This document shows positions 45,826 through 58,129 of a DNA stretch of 64,000 nucleotides, in pieces; within the stretch, counting starts at the first letter, position 1, and the number at the start of each line of letters is the position of its first letter. The stretch comes from Diphasiastrum complanatum (lineage: Eukaryota > Streptophyta > Lycopodiopsida > Lycopodiales > Lycopodiaceae): contig CM055096.1 in the NCBI GenBank assembly GCA_029204225.1, positions 34,425,143 to 34,489,142 of the forward strand, written 5' to 3'. Under the pieces are notes generated by a model. It was given only the letters and a program-made list of their open reading frames with translations. It was not told where the DNA came from and did not search any database. A program made the position numbers and the translations under genes.

Positions 45826-47120
45826 TTAGTTAGCAATAACACAAGCATCTAGTTTGAGCAACTTCCCTTGCCTTTTACCTTTTCCAATCATGGCATCCTT
45901 CATTTTGATCATACAAGCATCTCCATCAAGCTCAACCTTGAGGCCTTCACTTAGCATTTGACTCACACTAAGCAAATTCTTGGTAATAGATGGAATAAAC
46001 AAGACATCCTCCAAATGAACATTCCTATTTGTAGAGAGAGAAATAGGAATTGTGCCAATCCCTTTGATTGCACACTCACCATCATTGGCCGTGTAGATCA
46101 CCCTCTTGTCATCTCCATATGCCAACAAAGAAGTGAAGTACTCTTTGTGAAAGGTCATGTGTGAACTTGCTCCACTATCAATACACCAAGGATCTAGATC
46201 TCCATCATTAGCAAGCATACATGAAGACATCACAAAAGCATCATCATTTGCATCTTGCACATCCAAACCATCCTCATCAAGAGTAATATCATCTTGCTTG
46301 TCTCCTTGATCTCTCTTCTTCTTGTAGCACTCACTTGCAAAGTGTCCTTTGATGCCACAATAGAAGCACTTGAGATTTGATCTATTCTTCTTTTTGCCAT
46401 TTGAATAAGCATCCACTTGATCTTGCCCTTTAGATCACTTACTTTTGATTTTGTCCTTGAATTTGCCCTTTGTGAACATAGCCTCTTCTTGAAGTGTCGA
46501 TGTAGATCCACCTCTTGTTTGAAGCCTATATTTTTCATCAAGATCTCTTGAAGACCCATCAAACTTGGCAAAGTCTTTTTAATAGCAATACTTTGAACAA
46601 TGTTAGCATCAACAACCAACAATCCATTAAGAATAACTTGAACAAGCTCTCCTTCCTTAATGCTTTCATCAAAGCAAGCCAACTCATCATCCAATGCTTT
46701 CATCCTCAAAACAAAAGTACTTGGACTTTTTTCATTCTTTTGCAAACAAGAAAAGATTTGTCTTCTTAGATTCAACACTCTAGAAGTAGACTTGGATTCA
46801 TAAAGCTTCTTCAATGAATCCCAAGCGTCTTTAGATGAAGTACACTTACCAACTTCCTTGAGAAGCTCATTGGTAACATTCATCTTGATAATGTATAGAG
46901 CCCTTTTGGCCCTCTTATCATACCTCATTTGATCTTGTTGTGTTGTTGGTCTCTCCTCGAACCTACAACAATATCCAAAACATCATTCATCTCAAGAAGT
47001 GATTCCATCCTCACTTTTCACAATGAATAGTTACTTGAGGTAAGCCTATCATTGGTTTCCAACATGACTCCACTTGATGTTGTCATGTAGCAATGACCTG
47101 GCTTCTTTTTCAACATGTTT
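45826..47120 (-). pseudogene. Copia-V gag and protease region
   Basis: The start near 47060 reads NYSL-KVRMESLLEMNDVLDIV with a stop where W is expected. The gag body is 46928-46500 (YDKRAKRALYIIKMNV, DAWDSLKKLYESKS). After a frameshift near 46430 come the CCHC knuckle CFYCGIKGHFASEC and protease motif IDSGASSHMTF (about 46160-46200), then VLFIPSITKNLLSVSQML. It ends at a stop at 45826. At least two inactivating changes. Confidence 0.88.
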
Positions 47121-48280
47121 TAATGCACAAAGCACTCATTTGAACAACAACAAATGTTTTTAAAAAGAAATCACAAAGATTTGAAATTATCTCACGAATT
47201 CTCTTCTAGCACTTATACCAAGCAAATCAACACATAGAATCATGAAATCTTGATCAAACTATGATCTTTTTTCAATCTAATGACTTTTGCCACTTCCTAA
47301 GATTGAAAAACACTCAAGTGAAGTATAGCAATCTCACTATCTAGAGATCCAATCAAAATTAGGGTTTTGACAAAATCACAAAAAATTGATCATTCCAAAT
47401 CTACATGCAAATGCTGCAAATCTGATATGCAATCTATTAGCTACCACTTAGGTTATTCCAATAATCCAAAAATCGACCGAATCCAGTATGTGACTTCAAA
47501 TATCCAAATTTATCAAGTTTATGAATCTATATAGGGTTTTGATATACAAAAGATCCAATTTACAAAAGCAAAAAACTTGATTTTGGTGCAAAATCCTCTC
47601 TACCATGCTCTAGTCTTGATATCTTTACCAAATCATTGATAGATATAATTTCCTCCTTCATAACCTGAAACACAAACTCTGATACCATGTGAAGGATTTC
47701 AGATCAATGATGATCCAATCCACAAAAAGATCTTGGATTACAAAAGAAGCTACTCTACCAATCTCACAAATGTAAAAAAATCAGCATCTACACACAAAAT
47801 GAGACGAAAACTCTAATAGAACTTGATCAAACATGAATCAAAAGATAAAGTACTGTTGTTTTCCGTACAAAACTGACAAGCTACTATATTTCACACATGT
47901 GGATCCAAAAATAACAAATATAGATCATTCTACACATAGAATTGCATGCAATCACAAGTATAGTGCATAATGGATAGTAGAACCCAAGAGAACTATGTAT
48001 AAGCATGAAATGAGATAAAGAAGAGAGAAGATATGTCTCTCCATGAGTTACATCTTTTTATAGTAGGTTCAAACCATATTTGGCCACTTGGCTTTCCCAC
48101 CAAAATGCAAACTCTATTATTTTTGGGTCTAGATTCAAAGTATCCAACATTCAAATTTGAATTTACTCAAACTCGACTTCTAACTTTCCCACACTTTCAA
48201 AAAGTGTTTATTCAAATAAAATTTAGACTAATGAACTTAAAAAGTCAAACTCTAAGCTAAAACAAAGTTGGCCTCAATTT
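45826..48280 (-). mobile_element. Copia-V, 5' half of a copia element
   Basis: Minus-strand element with LTR from 47690 rightward to about 48280 (outer end uncertain). Its primer site (complement of 47676-47687, TGGTATCAGAGT) is two bases from the LTR and differs by one base from the usual site. A leader of about 550 bp, gag, zinc knuckle and protease motif follow. Pol beyond about 45826 is absent. Confidence 0.8.
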
Positions 48281-48539
48281 GTCAAATATAAAAATGTAGC
48301 AAATATGATCAAACTAGTTGAATCTATTACATGCATAATGTATTTTAAAGGTACATGGTAAAAAAGGTAATTCTTCTTTCCCTATTATGTAATCCAGAAA
48401 ATTATTAGCAAATGTACATTTTATAATTATCATAGCATTCTTAGTGGTATTACTACTTTCCTCTAGAAAAGAGACAAAATCTGAACTAGATAATCTCTGT
48501 AAGGCCAAGCTCCTAACAAAATAGATGCACATGAAACAA

Positions 48540-50310
48540 GGATTATGTTGGGACTAATTCACTCCATTTACATATAAGTTGGTAGTAATTCAATTACGTT
48601 CATCAATGACATCCTTTAAATTGTTTCTTGTCATGCCATTACCGTGTAGCCATCTAGTCTTTTTTAAGAAGTTTGTTACAGCTTGCTTGTAAATTAGAGC
48701 ATGTTCTATAATGTAATCATGATCAACGTTCTGATAAATGGGCAAAAAATTTAGCCAATTTATACCATCCTTGGTAAAGTTTAAAAGCAACCTCATTAAT
48801 ATTGGATTAACGTAAGAGAATACGGTTTAGTCCTTTGTTCAGAGCATTTTTTAGAAATTTGCTTCTAATAATATTAGTATTCATAGAAATAACATGCCCA
48901 AATTTCTCATCAATAAACTCTTTACATCGTTTGGTATTGGAGTAGGTACAAGGAGGGATATCCTCAACATTGAACTCACAAAAAACTTGAAAGGAATTAT
49001 ACTATTCATGCTTCACATGGGAAAAAAGTCTAGCCAAACACAATTTGCTCAAAGATATCATCAATATGACCAAATATATTAAGTAATGTCTCGAAATAAA
49101 GCTATTTAACATTTATACTCTCAAAGCATCTATTGTAATAACGTAAATGCAAAAACATCTTTCCTTTATCTCTTTTAATCAGAAGTCATCGCCTACCAGT
49201 TGCACCAACCTCCAGTATTTTTATTTCTTCTATTTCTTTCTGCACATGGATCAATCACAGTAAAAGTTCAGCTTTCTGATAGGAAGATCTTCTTTGCCAC
49301 CACTGCTTTGCCCCTCATTGCCTTTACTAGGAAAATATTTTCTCTTATTGTTGTCACTGTCTAATACGACCGAACTTGGATTGTTCAGGTTGAAGGATCC
49401 TGTTTTTTTACTTGTATTCTGGAAGTATTTATCTTGTAAGGTAGAGAAACTAGGCTTTTTTAGGAAGCATTCAATTTCGTGGATATTCTCGGCATCGCCA
49501 AGCTGTGTTAGGCGTTTAACAATGGGATTAATGGAAAGTTCAATGGCAACATCATTCATGTGTTGTCTGATATAAAGAAAGGCAGTTGGCCTTTAACGAC
49601 ACTCTAGCAGGTTTATGCAACCAAAGAAAAAATACATCTAGTTGGTTTTGTAGAGAGGCACCAGGGAAGAACTTGGCAAAGTTATTCATCATAAACCAGA
49701 TTGCGCAGTCAAACCATATAATCGAAGAGTTGTTTTTATACTTATCACCACATCTACACTTAAAGAAATGTCTTTTCCAGTTCCAGATTCTGGCAAGCTG
49801 TATAAAGTCTTACAGTAAAGAGTATCATAAAGCGAAGCAAGTTTTAGGACACCCAGCTATTACCTGCCACCATCCCACAAAACACAACCGCACGAGTTAT
49901 TACGTGAGCAAGAGAGGCGTCATAGCTGAGCATAAGTTGTTATCCATGTCCAAAACAAGATTCACTATCTTATCAGCTCGAATGCAAATAAAAAAAATAC
50001 GTCCAATCTTCCCTATCATGAAATATATTCTTAGCAATATTTCTACCCTATAACGTAACCGTATCAGGGTAGAAGCCTGATCAGTGCAAGAGCAAAAAAA
50101 ATGTATTAAGTTCATATTAACATTCAACACATAAGAAGCTATCTTGCAATATGCAGTTAAAAAGAGACTTGACTTTGGCTTCAATGCAAGATACTAGAGC
50201 AGATCCGTGCCATGCTAGCCCCAAGGACCTCCCAAACAGACTGTTGGGAGTCCAAACATCATTTGGCTTGGGCAAGTCCATGCCATACAAGCCTATCAAG
50301 GTCAAACCCT
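48540..50310 (-). pseudogene. Unidentified decayed coding sequence
   Basis: A series of minus-strand readings looks coding but shifts frame repeatedly: 50305-50117, 49559-49251 (lysine/asparagine-rich, 102 codons), then a block near 48790-48960 including KRCKEFIDEKFGHVISMN and LNKGLNRI, then 48796-48590 (KTRWLHGNGMTRNNLKDVIDERN in part). The LNKGLN block recalls the N-terminal reverse transcriptase region of Penelope-like elements, but no YxDD or GIY-YIG motif was seen, so I do not assign a family. Confidence 0.35.
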
Positions 50311-50649
50311 ATACAAGTCTATAGCTTACTTACAATAACCGCTTTTTAAGCAATGTAAATCCTAACCCTGCTATTAGTTTAGCACATCCAAAAAATAGAA
50401 AGATCACTTTGGTTATCAATGTGCTCACAGCCGATACTTTTTAGTATTATCTCACACAACCTCTTCAAGCTATAACCTGAGACATTCATTGTTAGAAGAT
50501 TTTGATGAAGATTCTTCTAACGGATGATTTTGGTAAAGATTTTTCTAACAAATTACAAGATATTTATGTGAGCTATGGTGAGACTGTATCATTCAATTCG
50601 AATATGGAGGAATCAAAACTTCGAAAGAGGATTTTACCATTGCTCCACT

Positions 50650-51627
50650 TGTTGGGGTGCTCTCGAATAGATTAGATGCGGAAGAAGAGACACGACTCCA
50701 ACATAGAGAAATTTACAAGATCTTTATCAAAACTACAATATCAATATTGACTTAGATCGAATGGAGGAATGTCTTGGTAGGTGTCAGAGACGACCATGAA
50801 GGGAGCGAATAATTAGGCGTCTAAAACAACCATGCTTCCTTCAAGATTAGACATTCCGAATTGAGTGAGTGTCAATAGAGAAAGAAAACTATCAAAGAGC
50901 ATTCGTAGTGCAATACACATAAGAAGAATAGAGTCTGAATTAATGGGTTGTGAGTACAACGATCAAATCACAATCTTGTGCCCAAGAATGGTTCACAATA
51001 ATGGTGCACTATAATGTGTAGTGATCTTACTTGACTAGTTACAAATTAAATAATTATCTCTATCTTTTGAATGGCTTTCACTCTTTCTAAGATCTCTGAT
51101 CTTATGGAATCAGGTAATTGAGACACAATGGAGTTCACGCAAGAACTCTAACTCTTTTCCACTTGTATGTATATTCATCACATATTGTCTCATCATCGTT
51201 TACGTGATTTGCCATTATGTATATATGTACATGGAGCAGTTACATGACTACGTGGGCAACGAGCATGAAATAGTGCAGTTACTGAAAAAGTGAACTGTGA
51301 CGTGGTATGCGTTTGGACAGGGCAGTGTGGATGACGTGGATCTCGAACTCGAAGACTTTGAGTTCATAGGTGATCGAAGAGGATGTAGTCGAACTCAGTG
51401 TGGATGACGTGGATCTCGAACTCGAAGTGTTCGTCGTCGATCCCGCTTCTTCTCCAGTTGATTAAAGCACAAACGTTTCACTTCAGAGAGTAAAACTGCA
51501 AAGCTGTCATAGAGAAGAGAGAGTGTGTGTGTATTTACATAATGTATTGTTGCTTAGGACGAACTTGAATGATTTGTGTTATGATGACACAAATTTTGGT
51601 GAGTTGGAGTAATGCTTAATTCCAACA
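50650..51627 (-). repeat. Copia-A 3' LTR
   Basis: 978 bp; ends TGTTGGGG and TTCCAACA on the plus strand. Contains an internal near-duplicate of GTGTGGATGACGTGGATCTC (51327 and 51400 area). Confidence 0.92.
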
Positions 51628-51948
51628 CCCCCCTTTAAGCTTAACTCCTAGGATCCTAAATGAAATTGAGCAAGCTACATAATGTAACCTGCTTTTCTCT
51701 TGACAGAGGCTTAGTCAAGATATCAGCCAACATACTGGTCGTAGGATAGTAACTTAATTCGACATTCTTATTCTAAACTTTCTCTCTAAGAAAATGAAAT
51801 TGGACTTCAATATGTTTAGTTCTAGAGTGACTTCGTGGATTCAGAGATAGAGCAATGCGGCTCTGATTGTCGCAATAGAGTATACTCGGACTTATTTAAA
51901 CGATCATAAGATCCTGAAGCAATCTTTTGAGCCAGATGATTTTCTTCA

Positions 51949-53100
51949 CTACAGAGGTAGCTGTGACATATTATGATTATGTGGAGGACAAAGAAATGAA
52001 TTGTTCCATGAAATGGGTCCTCCTGCTAGAAAGCAAAGATAGCCATAAGTGGATTTTCTTGTGTCCACATTACCAGCCCAATCAGAGTCAAAATAAGTAA
52101 GTAATGTCAAAGTTGCATCCTCTGTATTTCCATTATAACACAAAGCATAATGCTTAGTGGCTTGAATGTATCTTAGTACTCTGAGTAGAGCCTTCTAGTG
52201 AGGTAGGCCAGGATTGGGGGACATAAACTGTGACAATGTGCTGACCATAAATGCTAGATCATGTCTGGTGCAGACCATGGCTTACATTATTAATCCTACT
52301 ACTATCGACTGATAGGGGTATTTGCATATCTCTTTCTTCTCTGCATCAGTTTTCGAACACATATCCTTTGACAATTTGAATCCTGGGTCCATGGGCAAGT
52401 CTATCGACCTGCAGTTTTCCATGCCATACTTGTAGAGTACACTGGTTAGATACCTTTCTTGATTTAGTATGATACTTTTCCTTGCTTTGTCTCTGTTTAT
52501 CTCAATTCTCAGAAGTAGTTCATAGGGCCTGAATTAGTCATTTTGAATTTCTTCGACACAAGGTTCTTCGTCTCATGAAGTAGTTGATTCGAATTGCTGA
52601 TGATCAGTGAGTCAACATATAGAGCTATTATGACATAGAGCCTCTATGTTTGAGATAAACATTAGAGTCAGCAGAGTTCGGGATGAAGTCATGCTGCAAC
52701 AAGAATCGATTGATTCTATCAAATCAAGCCCTTGGAGCTTGCTTTAGCCCGTAGAGAGCTTTATGTAGCTTACATACTTTGTGTTCTTGGCCTTGAAGGA
52801 TGCAACCTTCAGGTTGACATAAGTTTGTTCGTATCCTTTGATGACTAGACGAGCTTTCCCTCTGGTTGTCGAACCATCTGGATTGAGCTTCAGCTTGAAG
52901 ATCCACTTGGTGTCGATGATCTTTGCATCTACAGGAGCTTCGACAAGATGCCAGGTCTTGTTCTTCATCAATGAATTATACTCAGCATGCATGGCAGAAC
53001 GCCAGGTCTGCATTTGAGCTTGACAATGCTTTTGTTATTGAAGTGGGTTCATCATAGTTAATGAATTCCTGAGGGACAAAACGATCAGGTTCTTGTCAAT
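51949..53100 (-). pseudogene. Copia-A reverse transcriptase and RNase H remnants
   Basis: The RT start is at 53013-52800 (WRSAMHAEYNSLMKNKTWHL, TKWIFKLKLNPDGST, ARLVIKGYEQTY). A deletion follows, leading to QPEGCILQGQEHKVCKLHKALYGLKQAPRA near 52724-52810. Broken readings then run to RPD-like CTRHDLAFMVSTLSQFM (about 52240) and RNase H (TYFDSDWAGNVDTRKSTYGYL, ending at 51949). The first catalytic aspartate region and YVDD are lost or unreadable. Several stops sit where Q codons are expected. Confidence 0.85.
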
Positions 53101-54139
53101 GTCTTGCAGATCTTCGAACAATAGTCGGTTGCTGAGATGATAATTTTCCTCGCTGTGTGACAGGAATATCTTCGATGTCCGTCGGAACAGTCGTAGGTCA
53201 AGGCCTGTCGATGGTGATGGGAGTCGTTGGGACGAACTCTTGCATTGGCTGCTTCTGCTTGAAGTTGAAAAATTTATCTTAAGGAAGACAACATCTCGAC
53301 CAACTGAGATTCGGCTCGATTCGACATCAAAAATTCTATATGCCTTGTGTGATGTCGAGTATCCAATGAAGGTACTCGTGCAGCTAACACGGTCAAGCTT
53401 CTTTCTTAAGTCAGAGGGGATGTGTACATAGCAAAGACAGCCAAATACTTGGAGGTGTCGTAGACTCAGTTAGTAGCCATAGAAGGCTTCAAAGAGAGTT
53501 ATTGAGTCGATTACTTTGGTACTCAAATAGTTCTATAGATAGAAAGCTGTTGAAATAGCTTCAGCCCAAAAAAAATTTGGTGAGCTAAGCATTAGACATC
53601 ATCAATCGTGTTGCATTTAGCAATGTTTAGTTCTTCCTTTCGGCTACTCCATTCTGTTGTAGCGTGTAGCTGGTGGTGAACTGATGATGAATGCCAAATG
53701 ATGCCAGATAGTCAAACATTTAATTTGACATAAACTCTCCACCGCTGTCAATACGAAGTGTTTTGAGTCATTGACCAGTCTGTGTCTCAACAAACTGTTT
53801 GAAGTCTTTGAAACAGTTAAATTCCTCTGACTTGTTCTTGATGAACATAATGCTGGTGAATCTAGAATAATTATCAATAAAAGTGATGAAATATAGTGCA
53901 AAACTCATAGAAGGAATATTCCTAGGCCCGCACAAATCACTATGTATTAATTCTAGAATGGACTTAGCTCTAGTGGCTTGTCCCTTTGGGAATCTTGATC
54001 TAGGCTATTTGCCTAGTAGGCACATCTCACAGACATGTCGTATGTCAGTGGAGTCACCATTAAAGTTTAAGTCCTTGATCGTAGAATTATGATGCATATA
54101 AAAGATTGATCTCATGTTTAGATGTCCTAATCTTTGATG
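53101..54139 (-). pseudogene. Copia-A integrase
   Basis: Collinear but stop-ridden integrase: ending of the zinc module (CEMCLLGK), LELIHSDLCGP (first catalytic D), LRIDSGGEFMS (second catalytic D), QQNGVAERKN (catalytic E), VFGCLCYVHIP and the C-terminal FIGYSTSHKAYRIFD. All three acidic residues are visible. Stops occur at Q, R or W positions throughout. Confidence 0.87.
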
Positions 54140-54751
54140 TCATAATTGGGCATTTGAAGTATTCACATTTGTGAAAAGTGCATATTTGTGACCCAGAATG
54201 TACAAAGTACCTTCTATGTTTGCAGAGAAGATTTTTTTATCATGCTTGTCTCCCAGAATGGTACACTGCTTTGAATCGAACGAGGCTTTGCAGCCCTGAT
54301 CAATAAACTTGTTGACTGACAATAAATTTTTGGTCAGTTTGGGTACGTATAGTACATCCTTGAGCAAGGTCAGCTTACCAATAGGAAGATAGAGACGTAT
54401 AGATCCTTTGCCTCCAATCTGTAGTGCACTTGAGTCACCCAAGTAGACATGCTTCAAATCTGTTGGTGTGAGGTCTTCGAATAAGGACTTACATGTTGTC
54501 ATGGGATGAGAAGCACCAGAATCGAGATACCAATCCATTGTATCTCTGATGGGTCAATCTTGTATCATTAGCAGAGTTGGTTCATCTTGAGAGGTTCTGA
54601 CAGAATCAAATCCTCTGTCCTGTTGCATCTTCTTCTTGGCTTCGTTATGCTTGAGAACTCGACAATTCTTGACGTCGTGGTTGGTTCTTTTGTAATACTT
54701 GCAGAAGAGTCTGGTCTTAGGCGAACTGTTGCTTATTCGAATAGAGAGCAA
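54140..54751 (-). pseudogene. Copia-A zinc knuckle and protease
   Basis: 54751-54554 gives a knuckle-like CKYYKRTNHDVKNC in which the second cysteine of CCHC is Y. 54538-54140 gives the protease start WYLDSGASHPMTTCKSLF, with the catalytic DSGA intact, and a VLYVPKLTKNLLSVNKF block leading into integrase. Confidence 0.87.
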
Positions 54752-54966
54752 CTGTCTTCGTATTCGACATGGATAAACTTTTCTTTCTTACTTCTTTCTA
54801 CAATAGGTTTGTTGTCACCTTTTGGAGAGATATGTCAGGAGTATTATTGAGTAGCAATACTAAATTGCCGTAAGAGGGAGGAAGGCGAGACATGTTAGCA
54901 TCTTCGTCTGATATTGGCAAACCTACTATAGCTACTTAACTAATTGAGTAGTTGTTTGAAATTCGC

Positions 54967-55239
54967 AGGTGATCGAAGATGATGTAGTCGAACTCAGTGT
55001 GGATGACGTGGATCTCAAACTCGAAGTGTTCATCGTTGACCCTACTTCTGCTCCAGTTGATTATTGCACAGACGTTCCACTTCAGAGAGTAAGACTACAA
55101 AGTTGTCGTAGAGAAGAGAGAGTATGTGTATTTACATAATGTGCTGGTGCTCAGGACGAACTCGAATGATTCGTGTTCGGATGACATGAATTTTGGTGAT
55201 TCGAATTTTAGTGAGTTGGAGTGATGCTTAATTCCAACA
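54967..55239 (-). repeat. Copia-A 5' LTR remnant
   Basis: Matches the right-hand third of the 3' LTR (about 51350-51627), ending TTCCAACA beside the CCACT duplication. The inner break at about 54967 joins directly to gag sequence. Confidence 0.88.
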
Positions 55240-55323
55240 CCACTCACAACACATTCAAAAGCTAAAGAGAGTGCATTAACTGTTGGTTCGTTAAATGGAA
55301 ATTATCAGCTCTGATACCAACTT

Positions 55324-56456
55324 TGTTGGTGTAATGGAAGCTCCTGAACGAAGTCCCAACCAACAAGAGAAAGAAAATGAATACTATGATCATGAAAGAA
55401 CAATCATAATTGTATTTAATAGGATCATGAATTACTTGGAAAACGGAGGTTGTGAGTTGTTCTTTTGTGTTGGAAAAAAACTATCAGTGTAGGAGTCTCA
55501 GACTGCCATGAAAGAGAGATTGCAAAAATGATTAGGCATCTGAGACAGCCATGCGATTCTCTAATCCTGATAATTTGATTAAGAAGAGAATGTAGAAATA
55601 ATTTAGGCGTTAGAGACAACCATACATTTCTCTTTATGCTAATGTTTCCGTAAGAGGAGTGAGAGTTAATTTCATTCAACAAGAATGCAAAAAGGGGTGT
55701 AGAACAGTAGCAAATTTGTATAATAAAGTTATAGTAACAACGATCAGACCACAATACAATTGCGTTGGTAAGCGTGTGATCCTAATTACAAATTCAAAGC
55801 AATTGCTAAAGTTTTGAATATATATATATCTCTCTCTCTCTATAATCACTAACTCTTAGGAGTCAGCTATTGAAAGACTCATTCTGGTTGTTTAATCTCT
55901 GTCAACAGATCATCCTCTGATGCTAATCTCTGATCTATCAGATGTGTGCTATCTTCAATCGCTCATTTACATTAGTAGCAACTAGAAGGTCTTGCATTAT
56001 TCTAGCTTTACATTTACAAGATCTCTTAACAGCTGATTAACTGACTAATTAGAATAGTTGTTATTGGAGCGTGAAGACATAGATAGTCGTGAGGAATCCT
56101 GTGAATTTTTGCAGAGTGTCGGATTTTTTTTTCCTGTGTAGAAACCCATGTAAAACTGCAGTGTCGGATTTTTCGCCTTTTGTCGCCTGTCAGAAACTGC
56201 ATGTAAAAATGCAGTGTCACATTTTTCCCATTTCTTGAAGTGTTTAAAATGGCCTAAAAACTGAGTAACACAAGTGTCACAAAAATAAAGATGACAATGT
56301 CAGGTATTTCGCCTGTCAAAAATTGTGAGAAAAAATGCAGATTGTAGCGACAATTAGACTAAAAATGCAAATTGTTGAAAAACAGTTCAACAAGTTTCAT
56401 TTGAGAGAAGGAAGGAGGGCAGTTAGAAAGAGTAGGAGTAAGAATAAATTCCAACA
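55324..56456 (-). repeat. LTR of element B
   Basis: 1133 bp, TGTTGGTGTAATGG to AATTCCAACA on the plus strand. A minus-strand primer site (complement of 55308-55319, TGGTATCAGAGC) lies four bases from its left end, so it is the 5' LTR of an older minus-strand element whose interior was invaded by copia-A. Short related motifs with TGTCGGATTTTT and GTAAAA-TGCAG recur at 56110-56330. Confidence 0.75.
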
Positions 56457-56589
56457 GAAATTCTGTCAAATGAGCTAGCAGGGAAAGTTGGTTTCTCCTC
56501 ACCAAATTGGTATGAAGAAAATTCAACCTTTGATCTTATAGCAAGTGCCAAAAGTGCCCAACGAATATCGCATGTTATCATGCCACTGA

Positions 56590-57806
56590 ACTACATCAAG
56601 GAATGTTGACGAACAACCAAAAAGGAATTCCAGAATCTAGATTCACCAAGAATGCCAATATCAGAAGGTCAACAAGTTGCAGACCGGCCAATGAGCATAA
56701 ACAAAGCCCAGTGCCTCCCCAACAGATCTTATAGCGACGAGAATAACAATTTTCCTTGAAGATCGAGTTCATACGCCAAAGAACCAATTCTACGTACAAT
56801 TCTGAAAGGTCCACAATAACGGGTAGACAACTTATAATGCTTCCTTGCATGTAATGTGTTAGAATCTTTTGGAATCCTAAGATATACCCACTCATCAACT
56901 TTAAAATTTCTTGGAGATCTCTTAAGATCGGTATAGTGTTTAGCTCTATCCTGAGCACTTCGGATACTATCCTTAGCCACTTGCAACATTTCTTGCATAT
57001 CATGCAAAAAATCAGCAACTTTTTGGATCTTAATAGACTTCGTCTCAACATTTACTAGAGATCTAGGTTGAAAACCGTACATAAGCATAAAAGGACTGTA
57101 ACCTATAGCAGAATGTTTTCTACTATTATATGCAAACTCAACCAGTGGGAGATAATCTTTCCAATGAGATTGCCTTGAGAAACATACGTCCTCAAAATAT
57201 CTTTTATAGTTTGATTAGTCCTTTATGTCTGGCCATCTGATTCAGGATGATCAGAAGAACTTAAACTCAAAGAAGTTTCCAGTTTATGGAATATTGCTGA
57301 CCAAAAGTGACCTGTGAACTTAGGATCTCTATCATTAACAATGTCACTTGGTAGATCATACAACCGAAATATATCTGGGCTAAATCAGAAGCCTTTATAG
57401 TTGACTTGACTGGTATAAATGGTATGAATGCAGCTAACTTAGTTAACCGATCCACTACAACCCAAATAGATTCATTTTGCCATTGGGTCTTTGAAAGTCC
57501 AACTACAAAATCCATAGATATGCTTTCCCATTTCTTATCTGGGATATCTAACGGATGCAACAAACCACCAGCCTTTGCTAGTTGACAGGGTTTGCATTTA
57601 ACAATATATGACTCGACATATGGCTTGAGCTTTGGCCAATAAAATTCTCTTTTAACCAAGTCAAGAGTCCTGTGTATACCGGGATGTCCTGCACAGGGTA
57701 TGCCATGACATTCAAACAAAATCTTACGTTTGAGCTCATCATCCCCAAGTACACAAACTTTCTCATTCCGAAATAGTAATCCATCTCGAATGGTAAACTG
57801 TTCCAC
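56590..57806 (-). pseudogene. Gypsy integrase remnant
   Basis: Ty3/gypsy integrase on the minus strand. 57806-57450 shows the zinc module (ECHGIPCAGHPGIHRT, CKPCQLAK), then SMDFVVGLSKT with the first catalytic D and VVDRLTKLAAFIP. A frameshift near 57340 breaks the second catalytic region. 57088-56729 is the integrase C-terminal region (RSPRNFKVDEWVYLRI, YCGPFRIVRRIG). The remainder to about 56590 is frame-shifted. No LTR can be tied to it with confidence. Confidence 0.85.
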
Positions 57807-58129
57807 AATCTTCTTATCTTTCTAAGTTAGTTGAGTCCCATGTGTTTCTGACTCAACAATGTCCACATTTCTTCCGGCCTGAACAATTTTCCAAATGTGA
57901 CCAAAATGGAAATCTGATTCAAATTTTCCTCTTAGCGAAAGATATATTTATCCGTAGAAGTCTGGGTGAATGACAACTCGTTCAGTTCACCGATTTGACT
58001 AAGAGCATCTGCAACTTGATTAAAGCTGCCTCTAATGTAACGGATTTCATGATCGGATTCTTGCATCAATTCAGCCCATCGAGCTTTTCTCCCCTGAAGA
58101 TCATGTTGATTACAAAAATACTTAAGAGG

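Larger units (their letters stand above)
50650..55239 (-). mobile_element. Copia-A, copia element with truncated 5' LTR
   Basis: Perfect target duplication CCACT (50645-50649 and 55240-55244) defines the ends. The 3' LTR is complete (50650-51627). The 5' LTR keeps only its outer part of roughly 270 bp (from about 54967 to 55239): its inner end, the primer site and the gag N-terminus are deleted. The polypurine tract (minus strand AAAGGGGGG) adjoins 51627. The interior on the minus strand covers zinc knuckle, protease, integrase, partial RT and RNase H with many stops. Confidence 0.92.
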
